In this document: positions 35,280 to 44,562 of the stretch, in pieces
How the letters are laid out: the number at the start of each line of letters is the position of its first letter
How positions within the stretch are numbered: the first letter of the stretch is position 1
Source: Cytophagales bacterium Ga0077538
GTDB lineage: Bacteria; Bacteroidota; Bacteroidia; Cytophagales; Cyclobacteriaceae
Assembly (NCBI GenBank): GCA_001464155.1
Contig: LNEN01000153.1
Coordinates: forward strand, 1-55,690
Direction of reading: 5' to 3'
DNA length: 55,690 nucleotides
Made by a program: the position numbers and the translations under genes
Notes under the pieces: generated by a model
What the model saw: the letters and a program-made list of their open reading frames with translations, nothing else
The model's database searches: none
Told to the model about the DNA's origin: nothing

Positions 35280-37790
35280 ATGACTTTCGATTTAGACATG
35301 ATCAAAGCGTTGTATGCAGCCATGCCCGGCCGCATTGCCAAAGCAAGAAAAGCTGTTGGCAAACCGCTTACCTTATCTGAAAAAATATTGTACTCGCACT
35401 TACATGCCGACCAGAAGTTGGAAAACTTCGGCCGTGGTAAGTCCTATGTGGATTTCGCCCCAGATCGCGTAGCCATGCAAGATGCTACTGCCCAAATGGC
35501 CTTACTTCAATTTATGTCTGCTGGCCGTCCAAAAGTAGCCGTGCCCTCAACCGTGCATTGCGATCACCTGATTGTTGCTAAGACCGGTGCGAAGGATGAC
35601 CTTAGTGCAGCCAACGCGGAAAGCAAAGAGGTTTTCGATTTCCTTGCTTCTGTCTCCAACAAATATGGCATTGGTTTCTGGCAACCAGGCGCAGGTATCA
35701 TTCATCAGGTTGTATTGGAAAATTATGCGTTCCCTGGCGGAATGATGATCGGTACCGATTCTCATACAGTAAATGCCGGAGGCTTGGGGATGGTCGCCAT
35801 TGGTGTGGGGGGTGCCGATGCCGTAGACGTAATGTCGGGTATGGCTTGGGAGCTTAAATTTCCTAAGTTGATTGGTATTAAATTAACCGGCAAACTAAGC
35901 GGTTGGACTTCCGCTAAAGACGTGATTTTGAAAGTAGCAGGCATCCTTACCGTAAAAGGTGGAACCGGTGCTATTGTTGAATATTTTGGAGAAGGTGCTA
36001 CTTCTATGAGTTGTACCGGTAAGGGCACCATCTGTAACATGGGGGCAGAAATCGGAGCGACTACTTCTACTTTCGGATACGATGACTCTATGTCTCGCTA
36101 CCTGATCTCTACAGGTCGTGCAGATGTAGCGAAGATGGCCGATAAAATCAAAGAACATTTAACAGCTGATCCGGAAGTATATGCGAACCCTGAAAAGTAC
36201 TTCGATCAGGTTATCGAAATAAATTTATCTACCCTGGAGCCACACCTCAACGGTCCTTTCACACCCGATTTGGCAACGCCTCTTTCTAAGTTGAAAGATG
36301 AAGCCGCTAAAAATGGTTGGCCCACTAAAATTGAAGTAGGTCTGATTGGCTCTTGTACCAACTCTTCTTACGAAGATATTGCCCGTGCCGCCAGCTTAGC
36401 CAAACAGGTAGCCGACAAGGGCTTGAAGACAAAAGCAGAATTCACTATCACGCCAGGTTCTGAACAGGTGCGGTACACCATCGAACGCGATGGCTTTATT
36501 GCCACCTTCGATAAGATTGGTGCAAAAGTATTTGCGAATGCCTGTGGACCTTGCATCGGCATGTGGAATCGTGTGGGTGCTGATAAAAAAGAGAAAAACA
36601 CTATCGTTCACTCATTTAATAGAAACTTCCAATCGCGTAATGATGGTAACCCTAATACGTACGCATTTGTTGGTTCCCCCGAACTTGTAACGGCCCTGGC
36701 CATTGCCGGTGATTTAACTTTCAACCCGCTCACCGATTACCTGACCAACGAGCGTGGAGAGAAAGTAAAGCTAGAGGTTCCGACAGGCGATGAACTTCCT
36801 AAAAAAGGTTTTGATGTAAAAGATCCTGGCTTCCAGGCTCCGGCTAAAGATGGAAGCAAAGTACAAGTGCGGGTGAGTCCTAGCTCAGACCGCTTACAAT
36901 TACTAGATCCTTTTAAAGCATGGGAAGGAACTGATCTGAAAGGTCTGCGCCTGCTCATCAAAGCAAAAGGCAAGTGTACTACCGACCATATTTCAATGGC
37001 GGGTAAGTGGTTAAAGTACCGCGGTCATTTGGATAACATTTCCAATAACTTATTAATTGGTGCAACTAACTTCTACAACGAACAAATCAACAGTGTAAAA
37101 AATACACTCACCGGTCAATACGATGAAGTACCAAAGGTGCAGCGTGCATACAAGGCAAAAGGCCTTGGTTCAATTGTAGTGGGTGATGAAAACTATGGAG
37201 AAGGTTCTTCTCGCGAACACGCAGCGATGGAGCCTCGTCACCTTGGCGTTCGTGCTATCTTGGTAAAATCATTTGCCCGTATTCACGAAACCAACTTGAA
37301 GAAGCAAGGTATGTTGGCCCTTACTTTTGCTAACAAAGCTGACTACGATAAAATCCGTGAAGACGATCGTTTAGATATTATCGGCTTAACCAAATTCGCT
37401 CCTGAAAAACCTCTGGAGTTGGTGTTACATCATATTGATGGAAGCACGGACACCATTACGGTAAATCACACCTACAATGCTAACCAGATTGAGTGGTTCA
37501 AAGCAGGTTCTGCCTTGAATGCCATGAACAAGGCATCAGCATCTAAGAAGGCGAACACAGCGAAGAAAACAAGTACTAAAAAGCCAGCGAAGAAAGTAGC
37601 TAAGCCAGCTGCCAAGAAGGTAGTGAAGAAAGTTGCAAAAAAGGCTACCAAACCAGCTGCGAAGAAAGTAGCTAAAAAGCTTGTGAAGAAAGCCGCTAAG
37701 AAAAAAGTAGTAGCTAAAAAGACAAGTAAGAAAGTGGCTAAAAAAGCGGTGAAGAAAGTCGTAAAAAAGGCGGCTAAGAAGAAAAAGTAA
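35280..37790 (+). CDS. acn: Aconitate hydratase with C-terminal histone-H1-like Lys/Ala tail
   Basis: 836 residues. Residues 1-749 are a complete mitochondrial-type aconitase, which converts citrate to isocitrate in the TCA cycle. The [4Fe-4S] ligands are Cys359 (GSCTNSS), Cys422 and Cys425 (ACGPCIGMW), matching the canonical positions; DSHT, the swivelling-domain [30 protein letters not shown] and the end [16 protein letters not shown] are normal. Instead of stopping, the frame continues for 87 residues (750-836) of Lys, Ala, Val, Thr and Pro, in AKKxAKK and KPAAKK repeats, ending KKAAKKKK. Such tails occur in histone H1-like and AlgP-like DNA-binding proteins. There is no stop, frameshift or second start at the join. 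A strong terminator follows. Confidence 0.95.
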   Translation: MTFDLDMIKALYAAMPGRIAKARKAVGKPLTLSEKILYSHLHADQKLENFGRGKSYVDFAPDRVAMQDATAQMALLQFMSAGRPKVAVPSTVHCDHLIVAKTGAKDDLSAANAESKEVFDFLASVSNKYGIGFWQPGAGIIHQVVLENYAFPGGMMIGTDSHTVNAGGLGMVAIGVGGADAVDVMSGMAWELKFPKLIGIKLTGKLSGWTSAKDVILKVAGILTVKGGTGAIVEYFGEGATSMSCTGKGTICNMGAEIGATTSTFGYDDSMSRYLISTGRADVAKMADKIKEHLTADPEVYANPEKYFDQVIEINLSTLEPHLNGPFTPDLATPLSKLKDEAAKNGWPTKIEVGLIGSCTNSSYEDIARAASLAKQVADKGLKTKAEFTITPGSEQVRYTIERDGFIATFDKIGAKVFANACGPCIGMWNRVGADKKEKNTIVHSFNRNFQSRNDGNPNTYAFVGSPELVTALAIAGDLTFNPLTDYLTNERGEKVKLEVPTGDELPKKGFDVKDPGFQAPAKDGSKVQVRVSPSSDRLQLLDPFKAWEGTDLKGLRLLIKAKGKCTTDHISMAGKWLKYRGHLDNISNNLLIGATNFYNEQINSVKNTLTGQYDEVPKVQRAYKAKGLGSIVVGDENYGEGSSREHAAMEPRHLGVRAILVKSFARIHETNLKKQGMLALTFANKADYDKIREDDRLDIIGLTKFAPEKPLELVLHHIDGSTDTITVNHTYNANQIEWFKAGSALNAMNKASASKKANTAKKTSTKKPAKKVAKPAAKKVVKKVAKKATKPAAKKVAKKLVKKAAKKKVVAKKTSKKVAKKAVKKVVKKAAKKKK

Positions 37791-37810
37791 TCGTTTCGAG
37801 CTATAAAGAA

Positions 37811-37844
37811 AAAATCCCCTGAGTGTGACTCGGGGGATTTTTTT
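37811..37844 (+). terminator. Strong terminator after the aconitase gene
   Basis: AAAATCCCCTGAG (37811-37823) / CTCGGGGGATTTT (37829-37841), a 13-bp stem with one G-T and loop TGTGA, running into further T. Confidence 0.9.
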
Positions 37845-37876
37845 ATGTCTGTTCTTTCAAAAAAAAATCAATTCAG

Positions 37877-38563
37877 TTAACGCGGTGCTTTCTCACCTTT
37901 CATCTCGTAATATTGTTCAAAAACATAATTGATTGATTTATACGAATTGTGTAAGGAGTGGTACACCTCTTTTGGATTCATCCAGCGCACTTCTTCGATA
38001 TCTTCTTCTGTACTGGGCGCCATCTTCGTATCATCTACCACATCCATAATGTACCAGCGTGTTTTTTTCAACATCGCCTTTTTGTTCATGGTATACGTAT
38101 GCCAGGTAGTGCATAGCTTCTTACCCAATTTTACAGACACATTGCACTCCTCCTCTATTTCCCGAACTGCGGTCTCCTTATAGTTTTCACCCTTTTCCTT
38201 CTTGCCCTTCGGCAAGTCCCACTTCTTCAAACGATAAATCATCAAAAACTTATCCTTCTTTCGCACCAATCCTCCAGCCGCTCGCACAATTTTGAATTTA
38301 CTTCTCAGAAAAATCTTAACTGCCTCGTAATTCTTCACCGTAATAAACAAGGAGAGCACATTTAAGGGCACTTTTGAATTGAGCAAACCCAACAATTCCT
38401 CTATATGTTTCTCATTGGCGTTGGGTATCCACACGTGGTGAAGGAGCTTGGCAGCCGTAATAGGCTCATTTTGAGCATCGATTGTATGATTAAACTGCTC
38501 TGGAGCCGGTTTCTCGTCTGGTTTAAGGATGGTTACACGGATGTCGTTGATAAAAAGAACCAT
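37877..38563 (-). CDS. NUDIX hydrolase with N-terminal extension
   Basis: 228 residues. The N-terminal ~95 residues (LFINDIRVTILKPDEKP, VPLNVLSLFITVKNYEAVKIFL) form an extra domain typical of a Bacteroidota group. The NUDIX fold follows, with the box GENYKETAVREIEEECNV, in which Cys replaces the last Gly; RExxEE metal ligands are intact. The preceding LKKWDLPKGKKEKGE is the usual strand. Members cleave nucleoside diphosphates linked to another group; the substrate is unknown. It is divergent from pyrE with a 97-bp gap, so promoters for both probably lie there. Confidence 0.9.
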   Translation of the reverse strand: MVLFINDIRVTILKPDEKPAPEQFNHTIDAQNEPITAAKLLHHVWIPNANEKHIEELLGLLNSKVPLNVLSLFITVKNYEAVKIFLRSKFKIVRAAGGLVRKKDKFLMIYRLKKWDLPKGKKEKGENYKETAVREIEEECNVSVKLGKKLCTTWHTYTMNKKAMLKKTRWYIMDVVDDTKMAPSTEEDIEEVRWMNPKEVYHSLHNSYKSINYVFEQYYEMKGEKAPR

Positions 38564-38660
38564 TCGATTTGTAGGCTTACCTACGCAAAAGAATAAAATA
38601 TTTCCACGCGAACAAGTGCTTCTATAATTTTTAGCATTTTCGCACCATAATTCTCAAGTC

Positions 38661-39302
38661 ATGACCATCGTAAATGAAACTGCACATCCAATTGCTGAGG
38701 CTCTGCTAAAAATTGGCGCTATCAAATTGAATACAGAAAAGCCCTTTACATGGAGTTCTGGATGGAAATCACCGATTTACTGTGATAATAGACTCTCTCT
38801 TTCATTTCCGGATGTGCGCAGCCTGGTTAAACGGTCATTGGTGGATGCCATTAAAAAGCATTTTCCAAAAGCAGAGGGTATAGCGGGCGTTGCTACTGCT
38901 GGCATTCCGCAAGGTGCCTTAGTGGCGGATGCCCTCGAATTACCTTTCGTTTATGTTCGTCCTAAACCAAAAGATCATGGAATGGAAAACTTGATCGAAG
39001 GAAAAGTGGTAAAAGGTCAGCGAGTAGTCGTTATTGAAGATCTTGTATCTACAGGCGGAAGTTCGTTAAAGGCCGCAGAGGCCTTGCGCGATGCAGGATT
39101 TGTAGTAGAGGGTATGCTTTCTGTATTTACCTATGGTTTCGAAGTGGCAACAGAGAATTTCAAGAAAGCCAACATTGAATTAATCTGTTTAAGCGATTAC
39201 AGTCATCTTATTGAATTTGCTTTAAAAAACAATCAGATATCAGCCGAGCAACTTACGCAATTAAAATCCTGGCGCTTCGATCCTGCTCACTGGAGACAAT
39301 AG
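38661..39302 (+). CDS. pyrE: Orotate phosphoribosyltransferase
   Basis: 213 residues with the PRPP-binding signature VVVIEDLVSTGGSSLKAAEAL, the catalytic-loop lysines in YVRPKPKDHGMENLIEG, and GIAGVATAGIPQGALVAD. It makes OMP from orotate and PRPP in pyrimidine synthesis and acts as a dimer in the cytoplasm. The gene stands alone between divergent and convergent neighbours. Confidence 0.95.
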   Translation: MTIVNETAHPIAEALLKIGAIKLNTEKPFTWSSGWKSPIYCDNRLSLSFPDVRSLVKRSLVDAIKKHFPKAEGIAGVATAGIPQGALVADALELPFVYVRPKPKDHGMENLIEGKVVKGQRVVVIEDLVSTGGSSLKAAEALRDAGFVVEGMLSVFTYGFEVATENFKKANIELICLSDYSHLIEFALKNNQISAEQLTQLKSWRFDPAHWRQ

Positions 39303-39317
39303 CAAATCATCCTTTTA

Positions 39318-40226
39318 TTATTGATGTGAAGGAATCTTGGGCGGAAGTCCATTCTCATGAAGTATTTCCACTATCGCATCTCTAATTAACTCAGGATGAG
39401 ACCAAGGAATAAAATGATTTACGTTTTCCCTCCGCACAAGCGTGAGTGAAGCATTCACCAACATGCGTGCTGCAAAATCTGCATTGCCCGGTGGCACTAA
39501 GTCATCCTTCTCCCCTTGTATCACAACAACAGGGCATGTGATAGAACTCCACAAGGGTAGCATTTGCTGCAGCTCTGGTTTAACATGATAAATTTCTTCG
39601 TTAGAAGCTCGAAGGGAACTGGGTAAGAGCCAGCTCAGAAATGGTGTTGCCAGGGGAGCTCTAAACCAAGTCTCATTGGGTTCCAGTTCCGGATCAATAG
39701 AGGCCGCTACTAGTACCAGTCCATCCACTTGCGATGGATAATCCATCGCCATACGCGCCACTACCGGCCCACCCAAAGAATGTCCCACTAAAATAATAGG
39801 GCGATTGCCTTCGTACTTATCAAGCAGTGGCTTGAGTAAGGAAGCTTGCTTTTTCAAAGAGGGTTCTGCTACCCCAAAGTTAGAATAACCAAAACCAGGG
39901 CGATCGGTAGTAATCAATAAAGCGCTTTGCAACAGCACTGTGTCTACCATAAAATCAATGAAGGCGCTGAGCGATCCGGGCGAACCGTGAACAAATATCA
40001 CAACCGGTTTTGTTGAGTCGCCCGAGACTACATAATGAATGGTTCTATCTCCAATGGAATATTGAAGTTGAGAACTCTTCAAATTTTTCTCCTGAAAAAA
40101 CCTATCAATTTCTTTGGGAGACATCCGGAAAGTCATACACGAATGCATCACCAGCATGACTACCAAAAAGAAAGCCCCCATCACACTGGAGGCTACTTTC
40201 AATTTATTCTGGAAAATATACTTCAT
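39318..40226 (-). CDS. Alpha/beta hydrolase, membrane- or lipid-anchored
   Basis: 302 residues from the ATG at 40226; the frame extends upstream but would overlap the S41 gene. It starts with a hydrophobic segment VMGAFFLVVMLVMHSC, which may be a lipobox (Cys at its end) or a membrane anchor. The hydrolase core is complete: oxyanion HGSPGSLSAF, nucleophile elbow VGHSLGGPV, the acid near VIQGEKDDLVPP and the His in VNHFIPW. The substrate is unknown. It lies 19 bp downstream of an S41 protease on the same strand, so the two are probably co-transcribed. Confidence 0.88.
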   Translation of the reverse strand: MKYIFQNKLKVASSVMGAFFLVVMLVMHSCMTFRMSPKEIDRFFQEKNLKSSQLQYSIGDRTIHYVVSGDSTKPVVIFVHGSPGSLSAFIDFMVDTVLLQSALLITTDRPGFGYSNFGVAEPSLKKQASLLKPLLDKYEGNRPIILVGHSLGGPVVARMAMDYPSQVDGLVLVAASIDPELEPNETWFRAPLATPFLSWLLPSSLRASNEEIYHVKPELQQMLPLWSSITCPVVVIQGEKDDLVPPGNADFAARMLVNASLTLVRRENVNHFIPWSHPELIRDAIVEILHENGLPPKIPSHQ

Positions 40227-40245
40227 GTAGTAGACTTCCAGATGT

Positions 40246-41892
40246 CTAACCCTTTGATAGAATTTTTGTAAAGGCATCGAGATTAGAGAAAAGACTGATG
40301 GATTTATCCAACTCCTCATCATACTTAAAGCCAGCCTCTACATAACCGCGTTCTAAAAAATAGCGCGATAAGATATCTGCTTCCAGCGCTTGTTTGATTT
40401 GCGCTTTGTGCGCAAGCAAGTCACCTTTTCTTTTTTCTGAAACGGTTGTCTCAATCCTCTCTACCAATGCTTTAATCTCATCGTAATTCTTTTCACGTTT
40501 AGCTTGCTCTTTTACCTTCGCTAAATCCTCATCCAAATGAGTAGTGTAGGCATACGGCTTATCCTTCATCCATTGCACAAAGGCAGCATAATCAGCATCT
40601 GTAAATTGGAAGGACTTAACATCGCTTGGCGCTGCATGCTTGCTAACAAACTCTGTTGTATAGTCAAAGAGATATCCTGATTCAAATAATACCTGAACAA
40701 TGGGATGAAAGGGCGGATTTGCCAAAACAATATCCGGATCGATACCGCCCCCATCGTAGACAACTCTGCCTTTCGTTGTTTTGAAAGCTTTTTTGAGTGA
40801 GTCGGGAACGGCTCCTACGCTTCCATCTTCTCTACGCGTAGAGTAATCCAATACTTGTATGCATCTACCGCTAGGTGTATAGTATTTAGCAGTTGTTACT
40901 TTCAACTGAGCATGGTATGAAAGCGGGCGGCTTACTTGTACCAAGCCTTTGCCATACGATTTCTCGCCCACCACTACTGCCCTATCGTAGTCTTGAAGTG
41001 TGCCCGCTACTATCTCGGAGGCTGAAGCACTGCCTCTATCAATAAGCACCACTACAGGAATCTCTGTATCCACCGGATTATTCAATGTCTCATACGAAAG
41101 ATTGTTATCAGCAATTTTACCTCGAGTGCTTACCACTAATTTTCCTTTGGGGATAAAAAGATTACAGATATTGACGGCCTCCATCAACAGACCACCGGGG
41201 TTGCCGCGCAAATCCAAAACAATATTCTTGGCTCCTTTTTCTTTGAGTGTGACCAAGGCATTGCGCACTTCTTTACCAGCATCGGGTGTGAAATCTGTTA
41301 GTTGTATGTAGCCTGTTTCTGGTGTCACCATCGCGAAGTGAGGCACATTGCTAATCTTAATTTTCTCGCGTTTAAAATTTAGCACGAAAGGTTTTTCAGT
41401 TCCCGGGCGCTTTACAGTTAAGCTAACTTGCGTACCCAATTGACCTTTCATGAGGCTACCAGCTTCTTCACTGCTGACTTTCGAAAGTTCAACATTGTCA
41501 ATCTTCAATACTTCGTCACCAATCTTCAGTCCACCTCGCTGCGCAGCAAAGCCTTCCATAATCATGGTAACTACGGTGCGCTCGCCAATGTGACGGGTAA
41601 TGGCGCCTATGCCCCCATACTGCCCTGTGTTCAGCGTGCGGTAACTTTCAACTTCATCTTCAGAAATATAATTAGTGTAGGGATCTAATGAGGCGAGCAT
41701 GGCCTCCATCCCTGTGCGCATTAACTTATTCGGATTAACATCATCCACGTAAAGTGCGTTGACTTCCTTAAAAAGGGAAGCAAAAATGTCCAGGTTTTTG
41801 GCGATCTCGAAATACCGTTCGGATGGAGCGTAAGCAGCAATTCCTAGAAAGAGAATAAGACAAGCTGCAATAATTCTATACTTTTTTCTCAT
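40246..41892 (-). CDS. S41 family C-terminal processing peptidase (CtpA-like)
   Basis: 548 residues: a signal anchor (IIAACLILFLGIAAYA), a PDZ domain (GGIGAITRHIGERTVVTMIMEGFAAQRGGLKIGDEVLKID) and the S41 catalytic domain. The active-site Ser is in DRGSASASEIVAGTLQDY and the general-base Lys in VGEKSYGKGLVQ; YYTPSGRCIQ follows. A long C-terminal helical region (~150 residues) is usual in Bacteroidota homologues. It works in the periplasm, trimming or degrading envelope proteins. The downstream alpha/beta hydrolase is likely in its operon. Confidence 0.94.
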   Translation of the reverse strand: MRKKYRIIAACLILFLGIAAYAPSERYFEIAKNLDIFASLFKEVNALYVDDVNPNKLMRTGMEAMLASLDPYTNYISEDEVESYRTLNTGQYGGIGAITRHIGERTVVTMIMEGFAAQRGGLKIGDEVLKIDNVELSKVSSEEAGSLMKGQLGTQVSLTVKRPGTEKPFVLNFKREKIKISNVPHFAMVTPETGYIQLTDFTPDAGKEVRNALVTLKEKGAKNIVLDLRGNPGGLLMEAVNICNLFIPKGKLVVSTRGKIADNNLSYETLNNPVDTEIPVVVLIDRGSASASEIVAGTLQDYDRAVVVGEKSYGKGLVQVSRPLSYHAQLKVTTAKYYTPSGRCIQVLDYSTRREDGSVGAVPDSLKKAFKTTKGRVVYDGGGIDPDIVLANPPFHPIVQVLFESGYLFDYTTEFVSKHAAPSDVKSFQFTDADYAAFVQWMKDKPYAYTTHLDEDLAKVKEQAKREKNYDEIKALVERIETTVSEKRKGDLLAHKAQIKQALEADILSRYFLERGYVEAGFKYDEELDKSISLFSNLDAFTKILSKG

Positions 41893-42068
41893 ACGTATAC
41901 ATCCTTCAATTTACTAAGCGCTTTGCAAAGCTAAGCAACTCATTTAACAGTAAGATGTTAACGTAAAAGAGACACGAAGATGTTCAAAAATGACAGGTAA
42001 TTATTTAATCGGCAAAACCCATTTACATAGTAAACAGGTTTTATACCTCAGCATGCGGTATCTGGTGC

Positions 42069-42749
42069 CTAATTCGACTTTTTAACAGAGCCGCCACTGC
42101 TGGCATTGGTGTTGGAGCGCTCTGGATTACCTCGGTATCGGATACTTCCGCCACTGCTGGCTCTGGCTTCTAATTCCTTAGCAACAGATAATTTTACTTC
42201 ACCACCACTACTGGCCTCTGCACTGGCCTTATCAGATGTCAGATTATAAGCATCTACTTCTCCTCCACTGCTGGCGTCTAACTCAACAGTTTTGGCATTG
42301 CCTTCTAACACAATTTCACCTGCACTGCTAGCACCCGCTTCAACAGAAGAACTCTCTACCTTCAATTCAATGTTGCCGCCACTGGAGGCCCTCAGTTCCA
42401 GATTTTCTGATTTCAGTATTCCTTCGTGATAAGCGCTGGCGCCAGAACTGGCTGTCAACGTATTGATAGCCAAATAGGTAACATAGACTTGAACCTTTCG
42501 ATCGCGATAATTGCCTTCCTCCATATGAATTTTAAGGTACCCACCTGAAACCTCTGTAATCACATTCGATAGCTTGGTACCCGTAACTTCAACCCTTACC
42601 TCTTCCTTACTGCCCTTTTTTAGGTAGGCATCAATTCCCTCTGCCACTTTTACCCCATTAAAGGAGGAAACACTTCGAATCTCAGATTGTTGTGCAAAAG
42701 CCCCCCATGCTACCGTTAGTGCCAATACTGCTATAGCTATTTTTTTCAT
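42069..42749 (-). CDS. GIN-domain (DUF2807) secreted beta-helix protein
   Basis: 226 residues from the ATG at 42749 (MKKIAIAVLALTVAWGAFAQ signal peptide); an upstream in-frame start exists but adds only 15 unlikely residues. The mature part is a head GIN domain, a right-handed beta-helix: FNGVKVAEGIDAYLKKG, then rungs of ~20 residues each ending in ASSGGE or ASSGG (six copies of A-S-S-G or A-G-A-S-S). The C-terminus is NASSGGSVKKSN. The location is probably periplasmic or outer-membrane-associated; function is unknown. Confidence 0.88.
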   Translation of the reverse strand: MKKIAIAVLALTVAWGAFAQQSEIRSVSSFNGVKVAEGIDAYLKKGSKEEVRVEVTGTKLSNVITEVSGGYLKIHMEEGNYRDRKVQVYVTYLAINTLTASSGASAYHEGILKSENLELRASSGGNIELKVESSSVEAGASSAGEIVLEGNAKTVELDASSGGEVDAYNLTSDKASAEASSGGEVKLSVAKELEARASSGGSIRYRGNPERSNTNASSGGSVKKSN

Positions 42750-42897
42750 AATTCCCTTTTTCAAAAAGACAGGCCCCTTGCTAATAGGTTGCATAATAAT
42801 TTCAAAAGTTTTTTAGCCGATGTACAAAATCCGTGTAAATTTCATTAAATTTCTAAACGATTATCACAAAATTGCCCCTCAAAACCAACTATATACT

Positions 42898-43299
42898 ATG
42901 ACATTCGATAAGAAATCAGAATTGAACATCCTTATCAACCTAGCTGCCAGCGATAACAAGATAGAAGAAAAAGAGGCCAAGTTGATCCACACGATTGCAA
43001 AGGCAAATGGAATCAGCAAAGAAGAAGTAGAAGCCATGATTAAGAGCCCTAAGGCTATACATAGTCTTAGCGGAATGACACAGGAAGAGAAGTTTGAACA
43101 CCTCTATTACCTGATTCAACTTATGAAGATGGATGGTCAGGTATTCCGCAGCGAGATTGTGTTTTGTGAACAAGTAGCTGAAAAACTTGGTTTCAAGAAG
43201 GGTGTTGTGTCTGAATTATCAGCCCATATCTACAGCGATCCTTCCATCACCAGCGACAGAGATTTGCTTTGGAAAAAAGCAACGAAATTCTTCAAGTAA
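42898..43299 (+). CDS. TerB-like family protein
   Basis: 133 residues from the ATG at 42898 (MTFDKKSELNILINLAASD); the upstream part of the frame, from 42820, looks non-coding. It is an all-helical TerB/DjlA-N-like domain: LAASDNKIEEKEAKLIHTIAKANGI then YYLIQLMKMDGQVFRSEIVFCEQVAEKLGF, i.e. two DxxI/V-E repeats with the D-G/N-x-I-x-x-x-E pattern that resembles a metal-binding site. Function is unknown; tellurite resistance is only the family's name. It has its own terminator. Confidence 0.85.
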   Translation: MTFDKKSELNILINLAASDNKIEEKEAKLIHTIAKANGISKEEVEAMIKSPKAIHSLSGMTQEEKFEHLYYLIQLMKMDGQVFRSEIVFCEQVAEKLGFKKGVVSELSAHIYSDPSITSDRDLLWKKATKFFK

Positions 43300-43322
43300 G
43301 TATTTGCATACTTTCTACAAAA

Positions 43323-43350
43323 AATCCGGCAAAAGCCGGATTTTTTTTTC
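43323..43350 (+). terminator. Strong terminator after the TerB gene
   Basis: AATCCGGC (43323-43330) / GCCGGATT (43335-43342) with an AAAA loop and nine T. Confidence 0.92.
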
Positions 43351-43441
43351 TCGTATAAAATGGCGTAGGTGCTCTCCTACCCTCTCACAGTGGTTTAGCT
43401 AACGAACGATCGCCTCCGCTAAAAGGCATGCTGAAAATAAT

Positions 43442-43474
43442 TTTGCGCAAAAAAAAACTTTTACTCTACCTTTG
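43442..43474 (+). promoter_or_regulatory. Promoter of the arginine operon
   Basis: TTTG (43442-43445), a 21-nt spacer and TACCTTTG (43467-43474) fit the Bacteroidota TTTG / TAnnTTTG promoter. Transcription would start near 43480. A second, weaker candidate lies in the leader: TTTG (43653-43656), a 23-nt spacer and CATCTTTG (43680-43687). Confidence 0.65.
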
Positions 43475-43479
43475 TCACG

Positions 43480-43777
43480 GAATTTAAAAACCATTTATGC
43501 CTTTTATCTAGCGTTTTACATTAATCCAACGACAGAAATTGAAAACATTGTTCACCCACTCCGCAGTAGCCCTTGCTACTCCTTCCCTTAACAGGACACA
43601 CCTGTTCTTAACAAAAGCCTGCACGGTGACCAGGCGACCGCAAGCGACTCGCTTTGCGCGTATCTGATACAGTCCTTTACATCTTTGTGAGTAAACCCCG
43701 TTTCGTCCAGGACGATTCGCGCATGATGCATTTCTGCATCAAGTTTTAATTCATTCAGCTTTTAATTCACACCAACA
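43480..43777 (+). promoter_or_regulatory. Structured ~300-nt leader of the arginine operon
   Basis: The leader holds several hairpins: AGTAGC/GCTACT (43565-43570, 43575-43580), AACAGG/CCTGTT (43590-43595, 43601-43606), a GC-rich CGCAAGCGA/TCGCTTTGCG pair around 43639-43658, and GATGCA/TGCATC (43725-43730, 43735-43740), the last followed by AAGTTTTAATT like a weak terminator. No long leader peptide and no obvious Arg codon run are present (only a 4-codon ATG frame). A role in attenuation or riboregulation is inferred from structure only. Confidence 0.4.
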
Positions 43778-44560
43778 TTGGAGAAGAATAACCTCATTGT
43801 CAGACTGGCAACGTCTGAGGATTTTCGATACGCAGAAACCATTACCAACGAAATGGAAGAATCTGCCAAAGCGCGTGGTACTGGTATTGCCAAGCGTTCC
43901 CCTGCCTACATTCAGAAAAAAATGGCCGAGGGAAAATCAATTATTGCCCTCACCCAAGAAGGTATCTGGGTTGGCTTTTGTTACATCGAAGCCTGGGAAC
44001 ACGATAAATATGTAGCCAACTCAGGCCTCATTGTATCTCCTGCCTTTCGGAAAACAGGTGTCGCCACTGAGATCAAGAAAGCCATTTTCAATTTGTCTCG
44101 TGTTAACTATCCTCACGCAAAAATCTTTGGACTAACCACAGGTTTAGCGGTGATGAAGATCAACTCAGATTTAGGCTATGAACCGGTTACCTATTCAGAA
44201 TTAACAAACGATGAAGAATTCTGGAAGGGATGTCAGAGTTGCGTAAATTATGAGATACTCATGAGCAAGGGGCGCAAAAACTGTTTGTGCACAGGCATGC
44301 TTTTCGATCCTGTTGAGGCAGAAGCAAAACTAAATAATTTGCTTCAGCAAACGGCCGTTGAATCAGCAACTAGCGTTTCTGCAGGTGAGGCAGATCATGA
44401 ACTGATACGGCATCGTGAATTTAACACCAACGCCAAGTTGTATGAACGCTGGCTCCGTTTTAAGCAATTCGTACTCTTAAAATCCTTTCGCAAAAAAGAG
44501 GACGGATCTGTCAATACAACAGATAAAAGAAAAACATTTTTAAGCATCTTCTTTTGGTAA
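43778..44560 (+). CDS. GNAT acyltransferase of the arginine cluster (N-acyl-glutamate synthase role)
   Basis: 260 residues, start TTG at 43778 (reads MEKNNLIVRLATSEDFRYAE), chosen because the protein similarity begins exactly there and no ATG is near. GNAT domain: ANSGLIVSPAFRKTGVATEIKKAIF with the acyl-CoA loop, KIFGLTTGLAVMKINSDLGYEPVTYSEL. A Cys-rich block (CQSCVNYEILMSKGRKNCLC) and a basic C-terminal extension (YERWLRFKQFVLLKSFRKK) are typical of the Bacteroidota protein that precedes argG. It is the best candidate for the first step, acylation of glutamate; given the succinyl-type ArgF' below, succinyl-CoA may be the donor. It is the first gene of a nine-gene operon; argG follows 2 bp later. 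Confidence 0.9.
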   Translation: MEKNNLIVRLATSEDFRYAETITNEMEESAKARGTGIAKRSPAYIQKKMAEGKSIIALTQEGIWVGFCYIEAWEHDKYVANSGLIVSPAFRKTGVATEIKKAIFNLSRVNYPHAKIFGLTTGLAVMKINSDLGYEPVTYSELTNDEEFWKGCQSCVNYEILMSKGRKNCLCTGMLFDPVEAEAKLNNLLQQTAVESATSVSAGEADHELIRHREFNTNAKLYERWLRFKQFVLLKSFRKKEDGSVNTTDKRKTFLSIFFW

Positions 44561-44562
44561 CT

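Noticed and set aside
43490-43520. Short ATG frame in the arg leader as a leader peptide
   Set aside because: It is only four codons long with no Arg codons, so it does not support classical attenuation.
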